From Leptasterias polaris (Eukaryota; Echinodermata; Asteroidea; Forcipulatida; Asteriidae): a DNA stretch of 64,000 nt. Of this stretch, positions 11,568 to 23,300 are shown in pieces (the stretch's first letter is position 1; each line of letters opens with the position of its first letter). A program made the translations under genes and the position numbers. The stretch lies in the NCBI GenBank assembly GCA_037783415.1, contig JAZGTN010000188.1:930001-994000 (forward strand), read 5' to 3'. The notes beneath the pieces are model-generated. The model did not search any database. It saw only the letters and a program-made list of their open reading frames with translations, and was not told the DNA's origin.

Positions 11568-11730
11568 GTCGTGGCCAAGCGGTCTACATGTAATTCACCG
11601 GACCCAAGGTATGGTTTTGTCAGCAGCAGAGTGTGGGTTCGATACCCGGTCATGACACTAGTGCCCTTGAGCAAGGCACTTATAAATAATAACCATATTT
11701 GCAAGGCACTTATAACCAAAATTGCTTTGT
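11568..11730 (+). mobile_element. tRNA-Leu-derived SINE, partial
   Basis: The head GTCGTGGCCAAGCGG, a B-box-like GGGTTCGATACCC and the continuation GTGCCCTTGAGCAAGGCACTTA match the SINE family at 22786-23606. It begins about 60 bases after the LINE (ATT)n tail. A relic of further repeat may extend to about 11940. Confidence 0.7.
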
Positions 11731-12079
11731 AGAAAGTTGGGAAGGTAAGGTTCTGCTCTACCAGCCAGGCTCCTAGTGGATGATACCCATGCCTAGTGTA
11801 CATCCTTATGGACTGTGAAAGGGGTAACGCTGTTTTAGCCCCAGATGTAGGTGGCAACGTGCCCCTGGTGACAGTTGATTTGGGTCGAAGTGTAGCCCTC
11901 ACCTGGGAAGTGGCCGTCTGTGGCCTTGTGATGTTAGGTGATCTCTCATAAAAAAATATAAATATTTTTAAAAGTAAGTGTGGCAGTGGGCCCTTTCTGC
12001 TTAAACTCACTCCAGAGTTAGATTTAAACCCTTTGTCTGATTTGAAACCAAGAAAATATTCACCCTTCATGATGGAATA

Positions 12080-12790
12080 CACACAGTCACAGGTCTAGAT
12101 TGGACATTGTGTAGAAGCTGATATTGTATTCATGTCTGCAGCAGACTGATGTGATTTATGTTGTTAAAGACACTAACAATAACATGGATTACATGTACAT
12201 TAGACTCGTGCAAATCAGATCTCATGGGTCAGAAGCTCATCAGATATTTCTAGTCACTGGCACTGCTTTATGTATAGTAGCCAAACATGAAGTTACATCA
12301 TGTAGATAATGACTACACACTGAACATGAGCCTCTCAACAATCATCGATAACAGTGATGGTAATGATGAAGGTTGATGTTCACGTACAATGTAATGAGAG
12401 CTATCATTATCTGTTTATTGACATTATGTCTGCACGTGTTTATGCACGTGAAAGTATTGTATGCATGGTACATTCATGTACATGATACATGGATCATGTG
12501 TAGTGTGGCTAGTGACCCTTCCTTGTGGATGTCAGACAAATTGACCTTTGGACAACTCGACAGTTGGACAATTCAACAGGTCAGACAACTGGACAAGTCA
12601 AACAACTCTGATCCGTTCAACCGTAAGACAAGTCGACTTTTGATCAAACAACTCAGCGGGTGGAGTTCAAATTCTCTTGTCTTGAAAAGACTACATGTAT
12701 CAAATGTTTTACTTCCACATCACTTAAACTCCCCTGAGGTTGGTTTGAGGGGGGTCCAAAAAGAAAACTTCAGTTCAGCATGTTAATTTA
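12080..12790. other. No gene seen
   Basis: Short open frames only. 12540-12640 contains a string of related GACAACT/GACAAGTC pieces, a decayed tandem array. Confidence 0.4.
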
Positions 12791-13059
12791 CTGACAAACA
12801 CAAGGGGGGGGGTATGAAACCAGCGTACAGCGGCCAGTCAGCACGGGGGACAAGCGTATTGTACTGACTGGACACTGACGTTCCAGGGGTAGGGCACACA
12901 CAAGGATGGCTGGCACGACAGATATTAAGCGTGCACAACAGGCAAACCATGACCAGCAGACAACGAACTGGGCCTTTCGTACACGCAGACAATGAACAGA
13001 CAAACTACAGTTTTAATTGGCCAGTTGCCCCCCTAGAAAATATTGGTGCATCCCCTTGT

Positions 13060-13096
13060 GGTCCCCCCCCCCCCCCCTTGTGGTCCCCCCCCCCCT
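13060..13096. repeat. Poly-C tracts
   Basis: Two long C runs separated by TTGTGGT. They are length-variable and error-prone in assembly. Confidence 0.85.
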
Positions 13097-13224
13097 AAAA
13101 TTCTACCCTACAGTACATACACATTATTTCGGCGATGAGACTGGTCCATGGACGGCTGGCAAGCACTCTGGAAGCATGCCATTACTGGTGTCTTACCAGT
13201 TGAGTTTTCCGAAATACTTCTTTG

Positions 13225-13375
13225 CATTGGCCACCATCGTTGGAGACAAACAATGGAAACATGCACACGTGAAGATGATCATTGGCTAAGAGTCGTGTGC
13301 AGACTGCAGCGCGTACACGATAGCCTGCATGTTTCCACTGTTTGTCATCAACAATGGCAGACCAATGCAAGAGAT
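13225..13375. repeat. Small foldback repeat
   Basis: CATTGGCCACCATCGTTGGAG followed by ACAAACAATGGAAACATGC is mirrored by GCATGTTTCCACTGTTTGTC and AACAATGGCAGACCAATG, with a loop of roughly 70 bases. It is an imperfect inverted repeat with arms of about 40 bases. Confidence 0.55.
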
Positions 13376-13845
13376 CTATTGAACTGGTGGTGTATTGAGC
13401 CGATCCATAACCTTAGAATTTGTTTTGAATGAACAGAAAGAAAGACAGTTGGAGAAGTAGATAAGAATATCTTACTTTCATTGTTTGAAAATGCTATGTG
13501 ACAAGTGTAAAGTTTATATAAACTGCATCTTTTCTTAAATTTGCTTCTTTGATGGAATGTTTTTGATGCAAACTTTTTGGAACTTTGTTTCTCCAATACA
13601 ATTATTTTATTAATTCAATAAAAGAAGCAAGAAGCAAGTCCCCCCAAAAACTTCCCAGGTGATGAGTCTTTGTTCAAAGGACATGAGTTATCTCCTTTCT
13701 TTCTCCAATCATTTTTTGCAATGTTAAAAGTTTTAATACAAACATGGAGCAAGGTCTGGTCCTTGGTGTATGATCAAACTGGTGCCATACATTGTACACT
13801 TGGATGTTAATATGTGTCAGCATTAGGCATGTTAGGCCTGGTGCT

Positions 13846-14232
13846 TAAAGGCGAAGTATACATTTGGTTTTTGGAAGCGTTTGATTGTTTTAATCCTAAA
13901 TGTTGATATTACAATAAAACTAACCCGTGAAAATTTCATTTCAAAAGGTGGTCCCTTTTTTGAGATATCGCCAAAAATCCAGAGCGAACATGTCCATGCA
14001 GGAAGAACAATCCCTAATAGGAATACACAATCTGAGAAGCGTTTCTGACAGAAACGTTTCTCAGATTCAAATTTGGGGGCATAAAAACTGCAATATATTT
14101 TTCCATAACCACAAATCTTCGAAGTGAAATGTTTCTCAAAATGCTTTATACTATCAAAAGCTGCTGTAGGCTTCTAACCAATAAGTTTTTATTGCCATTA
14201 ATTGTAAGAGTGATTACCAAACGTATACAGAC
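13846..14232. mobile_element. TTAA-type foldback MITE, decayed right end
   Basis: TTAA is followed by AGGCGAAGTATACATTTGG; the right side ends with the inverse CCAAACGTATAC. The centre is a palindrome, AATCTGAGAAGCGTTTCTGA with its inverse, at 14028-14068. The family matches the inverted partial copy at 9230-9540. Confidence 0.6.
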
Positions 14233-14306
14233 AGCTTTTTGTAAAGTAGCCCACCAGGGTAGTCAACTGTGTTTTACTCACCCGAAGAAGTTTTAAACAT
14301 TTTAAA

Positions 14307-15189
14307 CAGGCCTTGCGCTAACTTTTTTTACTTGACTAGCCTGCCGTACGTTTGACTGGCCCGCACAATTTTTTACTACTGTAGCCCGAAATTCAAGAAC
14401 AAAATTCAGAGCGCAATCCCCCCAAAAATACAACAAAACAAAACAAAATCAGAAAGAGAAAATCTTACAATAAAGTTAAATACTCTTTTGTTCATCAAGG
14501 GTGTCCTAAATCGGTAATTTCTGAAGAATGAAGCCTGAACCTTCAGTAGTTTTTCGTAAACAAGGTAAAATTTCCACGGAACTGTGCTCCATTGACCATG
14601 CTGTCGACGGAATGTGCTTGAGTACCAGCAATGACAATGCTGTTTAGATGGTTAGCGCGCACACCAGCGAAGAATATTAGTGCAATGTCGGGGAATAACC
14701 GCTTTTCCTGAGCATGCACAGACAGGTTAATTCTTTGGTCAAGGCGCATGTTACTGGTTGTTGTGTGCTTTATGGTGTAATTTCATCAATAGAGGGCAAT
14801 TACTTTGCTCTATCGCATCTTTGTGAAACGCCTTCTAGCGTTTAATATTTCTTGCATTTATTGTAACCAAATAACGAAAACTACAAGTCTGTAAATTGGA
14901 AACGATGTGTCGCACGGGATAGTACGTTGTCTGCATTGTGATCTCAATGTGTTCAGTGTTTCGGGACACTTTTCGAGTGGATTTTTATTTTTAGTGCATC
15001 GAATGTGTAGCAATTAATAAGTTGGCACATGTAATTAATATGTGTAGTGCATTAATAAGTTGGTAATTTCTGACTTGCCTGTTGGGCTACTGTACCTACA
15101 TGTACATGTACATGTAGAAGCATGTCTGACTAGCCCGCAGCACTCTTGACTAGTGATTGTACGCCGGGCTAGTGTCTAAATCGAGCCCT
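14307..15189. mobile_element. Probable degraded hAT-like repeat
   Basis: CAGGCCTTGCGCTAAC at the left and GTCTAAATCGAGCCCTG at the right look like diverged inverted ends of the CAGGGCTCGA type, with GACTAGCC/GGGCTAGT motifs near both. No target duplication and no coding remnant were found. Confidence 0.35.
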
Positions 15190-16495
15190 GTTGTCTAAAT
15201 CAAGCCTTGCTGTCAGTAATGTATCTTTCTTGATTTATTAATGGTAGTGATCACAATCAGTTTAATGGTTTTGAAGTTTCATTCACACTACTGTATGCAA
15301 AAAAAAAAATTAGCACATTCTTAAAATTTATATTATTCACATCTGAAAAAGAGCATTTTTAAAACAAAGATGAATTGGATGCACACTGCCCAGCTTGTAG
15401 TTTTGAATTGTACATGTAGCTCACATGGCAAATTGAGAAGTGGCTTCAAAGCATGGTTTCTAGACAATGTAGCTGGGCTAATATTTAGGGTGAGCCCTGT
15501 ATGCCATGTACATGTATAGTGTATTTTTTACTACTTTAGGGAAGGTATGTACATGTAACTTTTGTACCCATAATTTTATCATTGTATGATCATGCATTTA
15601 TATAGACTGTGCATTGAAGGCAAGTTTATGTACAATGTACTTGGTACATTTACACAGTTGTATGGATGTTACTATTAGTATTATATTGACAGTACAATGT
15701 GAAACCCTGTACTGTCTGTGTACCCTGTACTTGTTCATGCACACAGGTAGGTACAGGTACAGGTACTGATAGCAAGATCAAGAATTCAGACACTGTGTAT
15801 TCACCTGTATTAATCAGACCTCTGTTCTGTTTGTGTTATCTCACCATTGTTCTTTGGACAATGTCCTTATGCTATGGTGCAATCTTCTCTCAACCATTGC
15901 CCAATATCTAGTAGTCCTTCAGAGTCTGCAGGGGTCTTACTACATGTACTACTTGTTTATTCGGTTATGAAGCTTTCCCAGTTTTATTGTGTCAGGAAAG
16001 TTCATACTGTTGGATCACCTGCTTAAATTTGTTCAGCAATGGTTGAGCTATGGAGAAATCTGCGATTAGCCAGCATCAAGCTGAAAAACAAATACTCGAC
16101 AAGGTACAAGTTTACTTATTTAATCATTTTTATATTGCAAGTATTGACAAATTGCTGAATACTGAAAATTAATTGTAAGATTTGAAGCTTTGCATGCTGG
16201 AGGATTGAAAGAGATTTAGTTTCAAGTGCGTACATGTTTGTCTTTTTACATACATGTATTATGTGTATAAATGTACATGATACATGTACACGATGTACAT
16301 GTATGCTGTGTTACAGTGTATAATGTGTGACTTAAACATGGCCCCCTCAGTCTTCCCAAAATGTCAACTGTCCACTGAACATTGGGAATTGGGATTCTGT
16401 TGTAAATGGAGATTACCTGTACATGTTTTTTCAGATTGTTGTTCATGGAGTGTGGGCTCTGTGTGGTGAGTGGGGCTGTCCTGTACATGTATTTC
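15190..16495. other. No gene seen; TACATGTA-rich
   Basis: Non-coding sequence with many TACATGTA palindromes (for example 15105-15116, 16255-16300). An unrecognised 5' untranslated exon of SCAP could lie here or further upstream, but nothing in the sequence identifies it. Confidence 0.4.
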
Positions 16496-16498
16496 TAA

Positions 16499-17568
16499 AG
16501 CCGTGTTCCCATTGGACTTTTTTTTGCTAAAGTACCGCGACTTTTCTGTAGAATTACAAAATTAAATCCAATGATTCAGTCCTTCTGATTTGAAAATCAC
16601 AGGCGTGTGGAAAAAAGCACACCTGGATTTTTCGAGGGGTGCGATTTTGCAGAGCGCCAAATTTGTGGTACATGCTGAGATCGTACAGAAACACATTTTG
16701 TAGACCACAACAGGCCTCGAACTTCGTGTTCAAAAGGGCACGGCAATAATTGCTGTGCCTTTTCTAGAATTTGAAGGGCATCACAGCAATTTCTTAGGTG
16801 TAAAAAGGACACCCCGACACGCGTTTTTGTCGAGGCGTTTCAAACAAGTGTTATCTTTCACATAATGCACGGATATTTCACCAATAGAGGGCTTTTCCTT
16901 CAATAGTATGGCATTGTTTTTAAATGCCCTCTTGCTTTCAATGTTTCCTAACTTTGTTGTTGCACCCAAAGGAACGATATTTAAAAAAGACTACGAACCT
17001 GAAAATTGGAAATGACGTGACTGCGTGCGTTGTGTAAAAATTGTGGTGAGCGCAATGCGGTCCATGTTTTGAGAGATTTTTCCACGCTTATCGGAACCAT
17101 AAAAATTTTAATTAATAACCGGATATTTAGCATGCATCTTACAATTTTATTAAGGGCACCTTATGAAGTACATGTATGATTACGCCAGAAATGAATGCCA
17201 AGGCGTGCATTTTAGAGGTATCAGGCGTGTGATTTATATTCGCACTCCTGTGCACATGTGGTTAGAAACATGGCAGTTTTGATCGATTTCATGAGGAGTT
17301 TAATTGGACTAGATGAACGTGAAAATGCTGATGAATTCAACGCGAGAAAACTACATCACAGGCAAGTCATATCCTGCATAGGTCAAAGGTGACTGTGCAC
17401 AGCGCCCGCGATGTGTGACATTCTGCCAGTTTCGAACAGCAAGTTAACTGTTCCGTCGCGGAATTTAAGTCCAGGTGGGAACGCACGGTAGAATTACACT
17501 TAATCCAGTCACGGTACATGTAACTTACCGCGTGGCCGCAGAAGAAAAAGTCCAATGGGAACGCTGCT
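16499..17568. mobile_element. PIF/Harbinger-like non-autonomous element
   Basis: Inverted ends AGCCGTGTTCCCATTGGACT and, at the right, AGTCCAATGGGAACGCTGCT, flanked by a TAA duplication at 16496-16498 and 17569-17571. A 3-bp TWA duplication with such ends is typical of PIF/Harbinger. An ATG at about 17272 opens roughly 37 codons (MAVLIDFMRS...) that may be a transposase relic. A copy of the 218-bp repeat is inside at 16577-16793. Confidence 0.7.
16577..16793 (+). repeat. Dispersed repeat of about 218 bp, copy 2
   Basis: Nearly identical to 9624-9842, with only a few substitutions. It lies within the Harbinger-like element, so it is either an insertion or part of that family. Confidence 0.8.
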
Positions 17569-17968
17569 TAACCTGTGTATTTTTTAATTGTACAGCACTT
17601 TGTGATGTCTATGTCAAGTGACATATTTTGTTGTTTGTTGGTTTTTTAATTTTTATATATTAACAATTGTGTATTGTGGCAGAATATAAGCAAGACGTGC
17701 AATTGAGACCATTCCATTTCACGAGGCAAAGCCAGATTTCACTGAATGCAGTAGGCTTAATGCAAAACAATGTTAAATGCATGAATAACATGCATTTAAC
17801 ATTGTTTTACAACTCAAACTAGATCCTTGTCATTTGAAAATGATTAGCAACAAACACAAAACAGACACCGAAACTCATCCACCCCACATTCTGAAAACTC
17901 TTCTTTTTTTTTTACTTTTAAATAATGTGGATGACTCCATGTACAATGTAGATACCAACTACATGTAT

Positions 17969-18294
17969 GGGCGGTTAAGAGCATCGGACTCAAGTTCTGG
18001 TGGCTGAGTCATCAGGGTGTGGGTTCGAATCCCGGTCATGACACTTGTGTCCTTGAGCAAGACAAAACTATAATTGCTTCTCTTCACCCAGGGGTAAAAT
18101 GGTTACCTGTGAGGGCAGAGATGGTTCTTGTGAATGATTTAGCTTAGTGCGCTTTGGCAGCACAGGCTGTATACTCCCCAGGGAGCTGAGATGGTTTTAG
18201 GAATGAAATAATGGCCCAGTGACCAGGGGTAATAAAGTGTGAAGCGCAATGATCATTCTTTGGAATTGCGCTATATAGGAGCCGATATTATTAA
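17969..18294 (+). mobile_element. tRNA-Leu-derived SINE
   Basis: The head GGTTAAGAGCATCGGACTCAAG contains a CAA anticodon-like triplet in its loop, then a B-box-like GGGTTCGAATCCC, CTTGAGCAAG, and a 3' end GCGCTATATAGGAGCCGATATTATTA. The tail is like the LINE tail at 11470-11510. Confidence 0.75.
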
Positions 18295-18299
18295 CTATG

Positions 18300-19017
18300 A
18301 AATTATATGAAAATTTGTATTTTGATCGTTATAAATGTGAAATTATTAGTGCTGAGTGCTACTGTGCTAAGGAAATTGGTACACATTTGTACATGATATA
18401 TATTTTTTAAATACTTCGGTGCATATGCCAAGTTGGATATGGGACACAAAGGCGCTACATTTTTCTGTATTCTAAGAGCGTGCTTGTAATAACGAAGTTA
18501 TCTTCAAACAAACTTGACGCTTAGCTTAACGCAATTGGGGTACATTATGTGTATAGCTTAAAATAGCCCAGTACGCAGAATTAGAACAGCGCAATATGCA
18601 AGGTGTAAAGTGGGCCATATGATATTGGTTTATATCACACCTCTTGATGCTATGGGTCGACCAATCAGAATCAAGAATCAGGTTTGCTGAAAACTTTTCT
18701 TTTGCTTTGACAGTATGATTGTAAAAGTACTTTTACCTGAAATGGTGCTGGTGGTCTCCCATTTGTTGCTCATTCAACCATAAAATTTCTTTAAGGAACA
18801 CTAAACCACACACAAGCTTTTTTCTGATTTGAGGATTTTTTCAAAATTTAATTGAACCAATCCATATCATTTTCTTCAAAGTCATTTAAAGCAGTCACCA
18901 AAGGGAGAAAGGAATAGTCCACATTGTGTTCAAACCCAAACCTGGTGATTCACAGGTTCAGGTCTAGAATAAGGAGCGAACCCTGGCCAGAAAGCCATTT
19001 GTCCTTTTATCCATCAA
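18300..19017. other. No gene seen
   Basis: Non-coding, A+T-rich; no exon-like open frame or repeat termini recognised. Confidence 0.4.
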
Positions 19018-19025
19018 ATCCCATC

Positions 19026-19964
19026 TAAGCTTGGGCGATACCACGATATTATCGAAAATCGCGATACAATTTTTTTAACGATTACGATATCGTGTCTGTT
19101 TTTTTAAATCGCAATATCGGCAAATCGCGGTTTCGATGAAGTATCGCGATGCATTTCCTAATCGAGATGATATGAGCTGTTTAAAAACATAAAAAGGCAC
19201 CGACCGCAACCGCAAGATTCCCTACTATTGATCCCCGACTGGGATTCTTTGAAAAGACCGACATCAAACAGACGGTCTCATACAGACCAACATCAAACAA
19301 ACGAAAACTGTGCGGTATTGCTCACGCACATACATGTACATGTATAAAAACGTTCCTCGGACGTTTCCCGACCGTACCACAAGGTGATTTCTCACAAAGG
19401 GAATTTCCCTTGCCTTTTCGTTCCCACAGCTACACGCCATTCCTTCACCCCCTAACTATAAAGTTTACCACATTAGGAGCATGCAAGCACATCTGCGGGA
19501 TCGAGGTGATGAATACTATGGCAGTGCTGTGAGAAGCACTACGTCATAATTATTCACGCGATCGGCCAATCGGAAAGCTGTGAGAAGCATTACGTCATAA
19601 TTATTCACGCGATCGGCCAATCGGAAAGTTGTGAGAAGCACTACGTCATAATTATTCACGCGATCGGCCAATCGGAAAGCGGCTGGTCAGGAATCAGCCA
19701 ATCAGCCTGTGCCAATTGCGTTCGTGGTGCTTCGGGTAACATGAAGAATAAAACCATGGCTAGAATGGAGAGCCTTACAGCCTTTATCAAATTTCCTTAC
19801 ATCAATAACCAATTCGCGGCACTTCAGTTTTAACACTATTTTTAAATCTGAAGTGGGTTCCCCTCATCAACGCACGTCACAAATTAACCGCGATATCATC
19901 GAATATCGCGATATATTTTTGCCGATGTATCGTGAATGAAAAAAGGCAATATCGCCCAAGCTTA
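19026..19964. mobile_element. hAT-like non-autonomous element with perfect 8-bp target duplication
   Basis: Inverted termini TAAGCTTGGGCGATA and TATCGCCCAAGCTTA are flanked by ATCCCATC at 19018-19025 and again at 19965-19972. An exact 8-bp duplication identifies hAT-type insertion. Subterminal parts are rich in ATCGCGATA palindromes. Three tandem copies of a 51-bp unit starting GTGAGAAGCACTACGTCATA lie at about 19530-19680. No transposase remnant is visible. Confidence 0.85.
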
Positions 19965-20182
19965 ATCCCATCCCTGCACCCATGTACTGGATGAGTGCAG
20001 TACACAATTGTAAATGAATTTTGTCTTCTAACAATACATGTACAATGATTGTTAACCTGATCAGAAAGCTTGCGAGCACAAATTGCCCTGCGTTGTGTAC
20101 CATATACATTTAGTGCTTTAAACTATCAGTAAGAGGTAAAATGTAATAAATTTTAATCTTTCAGAAAACGAGTAACTTACAG

Positions 20183-20267
20183 CAACCCCAGCTATCCTGA
20201 ATGCAGAACACCCATCCTATTGAATGATGCACACAGAGGGAGAAGGGCCAGGCCACACGTAGTAGTC
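20183..20267 (+). promoter_or_regulatory. SCAP 5' leader with two overlapping upstream ORFs
   Basis: Acceptor-like CAG sequences end at 20164 and 20182, so this exon probably starts at 20165 or 20183 and further 5' untranslated exon(s) lie upstream, not found. ATG at 20201 opens an 8-codon uORF ending at TGA 20225-20227; ATG at 20224 (overlapping that stop) opens a 12-codon uORF ending at TAG 20260-20262. Both end before the SCAP ATG at 20268. Confidence 0.55.
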
Positions 20268-20386
20268 ATGGTGGTAGAACGGCTCAAGTCATTGGTAGCT
20301 GATGCCTTTTACAAGCATGGACAATTCTGCAGTGCCCATCCATGGTCAATTATTTCATTTGTGTGCGTGGTGATCCTTACAGCAAG
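20268..20386 (+). CDS. SCAP: SCAP coding exon 1
   Basis: Residues 1-40, from [20 protein letters not shown] into the first membrane segment. The pattern (short amphipathic start, FYxHG, then hydrophobic run) matches the SCAP N-terminus. Donor GTAAGA at 20387; ends in phase 2. Confidence 0.9.
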
Positions 20387-23300
20387 GTAAGAACTGTCAC
20401 AGAATTCCATTTTGCTTAAAACCACGTGCTTTGATATTTTGGTGTATTGGTAATGTTTTTGCTCAAAAATTTATCCAGTTCAACATTTACTCCCCCCAAA
20501 AGGAAAGTTATAAATTTCAAAATCAAATACCACCCATAATACAGCAACCAAGGAGCTCAAGTGATAATGACTGGAGGACTTGTAGGAAGCATAGATAAAG
20601 GTCAAGCAAATGTGGAAGAAATAATAATAATAGTAGTAATAATAATAATAACTACATATACAGTAGTTCTTTTATAGCGCTTTTTACAATAACGTATCAA
20701 TGCGATTTACATTAGTGTCCAGGTCATTGGGCCAATAACATTCCTGTAATCCTTCTCAGCTCCCTGGAGAGTATACAGCCCTGAGCTGCCGTGGCGCTCC
20801 AAAAGCTTTTTCAAACACAATATCAACCTCTACCCTCACCGGTGTGTAATACCCCTGGGTGAAGAAAAGCAAATATATAGTAAAGCATCCTGCTCAAGCA
20901 AGGACACAAGAGTCATGACAGGGATTCGTACCCACACCCTGATGATTAAACCACCAGAACTTGAAAATTGATGCTCTAAACCACTCAGCCATTTAAATAT
21001 TTAAATATTTAAATAATTTAAATATTTGTTTCAGCATTTCAATTTATATAAATATTGACTGCTTCGAGTGCTACATGGTTAAAACTTGACTGATCCTCGG
21101 AATGCTTCGAGGATCATAGAGAGTCATAGTTTTAACCAACATCCAACATACCAAACTTACATATTGTGCTTTAAAGGTCTCTAGAGGTGCCAAGAAGCTG
21201 CTGTTGCTATAGATATTAGTTTCCTGGTTGCTATGGGTGAAGTGTATTGTTTGCTGCGTGTATAGCACGTGATGTTTGCAAAGCTTTCTAGTAAAAATAA
21301 AACTAGATGTGCCCTTATTGAAGTGTAAACCAATAGGAGGGCAGAATCCTTGGAAGGGTGTTATAAAACAGTCGTACATGTACATTTATTGTATATAAAA
21401 GTAAATGTACTACATTTTTTTATATGTAGATTGATAAATACTGTACATACATGTACATGTATATATGTCGTATGTTTTGTGGATTAAATTATTCATGTAC
21501 ACATGTACATTAAATCGTCTTTTGTAAGACCATCACAGTGTTCTCCACAGACTTTTTCTTTGGGAGGGCGGCATGACGTAATCAAAATGGCGCCCGTCGA
21601 TATGACGTCATCAAAATGGCGCCCGTTGGTTTATGACGTCATCGCACGTGAAAGGAAAAAACACCCGAGATAATCCTTTTCTTAAAAATAATCTTATTAA
21701 CCCCCGGGCCCCGACACTATAATAAGGAGAATGATTGACATCCATTTCATTCTGTCGAAACAACCTTGTTGTAAAACTAATTCAAAACCTACAATTTGTT
21801 ATACATTTTGCTTTGTGCGCCGCGCCAAAAACATCAGAGGGATATGCCGCTCAGTGTTGGATTTTAGAAAGCTGGATTTCTATGCGTTGGTGGTGATCGG
21901 ATAGCCCACACACGTGCAATTTTCGAAACGGAAAAAATAAATAAAAAATTACAAAAAAACATTTTTTGGACGATCTTATCCCCTAATTTCTGCCCTCAAT
22001 AATACCTTTTTCATCAACAACCATTTTCATGGATTTGTGATTAGAGGTTCCGTTGTTTAGAACTTAGTTTTCAATAAAATCGTCGAGATTCAACGATCGG
22101 TAAACAACGCACGGTACGCACATTGAGAACAAATTCAATGAACTTTGCCCCACAACGCCCTCTATCGGCAAAAGTTGTCAATGTTTGAATATCCTTCAAG
22201 GCTGCACATTGTACCAATCTGCAGGCGTGCGGCACAGTGTGTTGCAATTCTTTATCGGCTCGTGAACGTGTACTGCGTTGGAGTCTAGCAAGCTCTCTTA
22301 TGAATATGGTAATCAACGGCCTATCACAGCGTGCAGAATGTTGGTTAGCTTGGACTTTGGACCGTGTGTGTTGTGTATGCGCTATGCATGGACTACCGAC
22401 CGAACGTTGTTGGGCTGATGCACGTGCAGCGGTGGATACTCAGCAGTCAGAACCATGTGATTGTGTGTGCACCGTGTTTTAACGTTTGTATACTACTAAA
22501 ATGAACGATTGCAATTCCAATGCTACCGCTTAGAAGTCGGGATTGGCTCGTCGGCTACTCGTTTGATCGTATTAAGTGCAGGCTAAATATAGTCTTTGTC
22601 ATTTTTTTGCCAGGGCGGCCAATTATTTTAGCAGGGCGGCCAATTCTTTGGCAGGGCGGCCTTAAACTTTGGGAGGGCGGCCCGCCCTCCCAAATTACGT
22701 GTGTGGAGAACACTGCATCAATACATGTACTTGGATGTCATCTATTGTACTACATGTACATGTACATGTACATGTATGTGGCATGTCGTGGCTGAGCGGA
22801 TAAGAGCACCGGACTCAAGCTCTGGTGTTTCAGATCAGCAGAGTGTGGGTTCGAGTCCCGGTCGTGACACTTGTGTCCTTAAGCAAGACACTTAACCATT
22901 ATTGCTTCGTCCTTCGGATGGGACGTAAAGCCGTTGGTCCCCTGTGTTGTGTAATGCACGTAAAAGAACCCAGTGCACTTAACGAAAAGAGAAAGGGTTC
23001 GCCCCGGTGTTCCTGGTTTGATTGGCTGCCTATTAAGCCACAGCACCTTGTAAACCATTACATGGTGCTACTTAAAGGAATACATGTAGGTCTCATACAA
23101 CTAAACGTCTCCATATACCATTCAGGAAAATACTGACTGTTGAAGCGCCTTGAGTTATTGTCGTGGCCGAGCGGATAAGAGCACCGGACTCAAGCTCTGG
23201 TGTTTCTGTTCAGCAGAGTGTGGGTTCGAGTCCCGGTCGTGACACTTGTGTCCTTATTAAGCAAGACACTTAACCATTATTGCTTCGTCCTTCGGATGGG

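Noticed and set aside
11402..12082. 226-codon minus-strand open frame
   Set aside because: It runs antisense through the LINE (ATT)n tail and the following SINE; its Asn run and mixed content are repeat by-products.
17272..17385. Possible first exon of a host gene (MAVLIDFMRS...)
   Set aside because: It lies inside the TAA-flanked Harbinger-like element, so a transposon relic is the simpler explanation.
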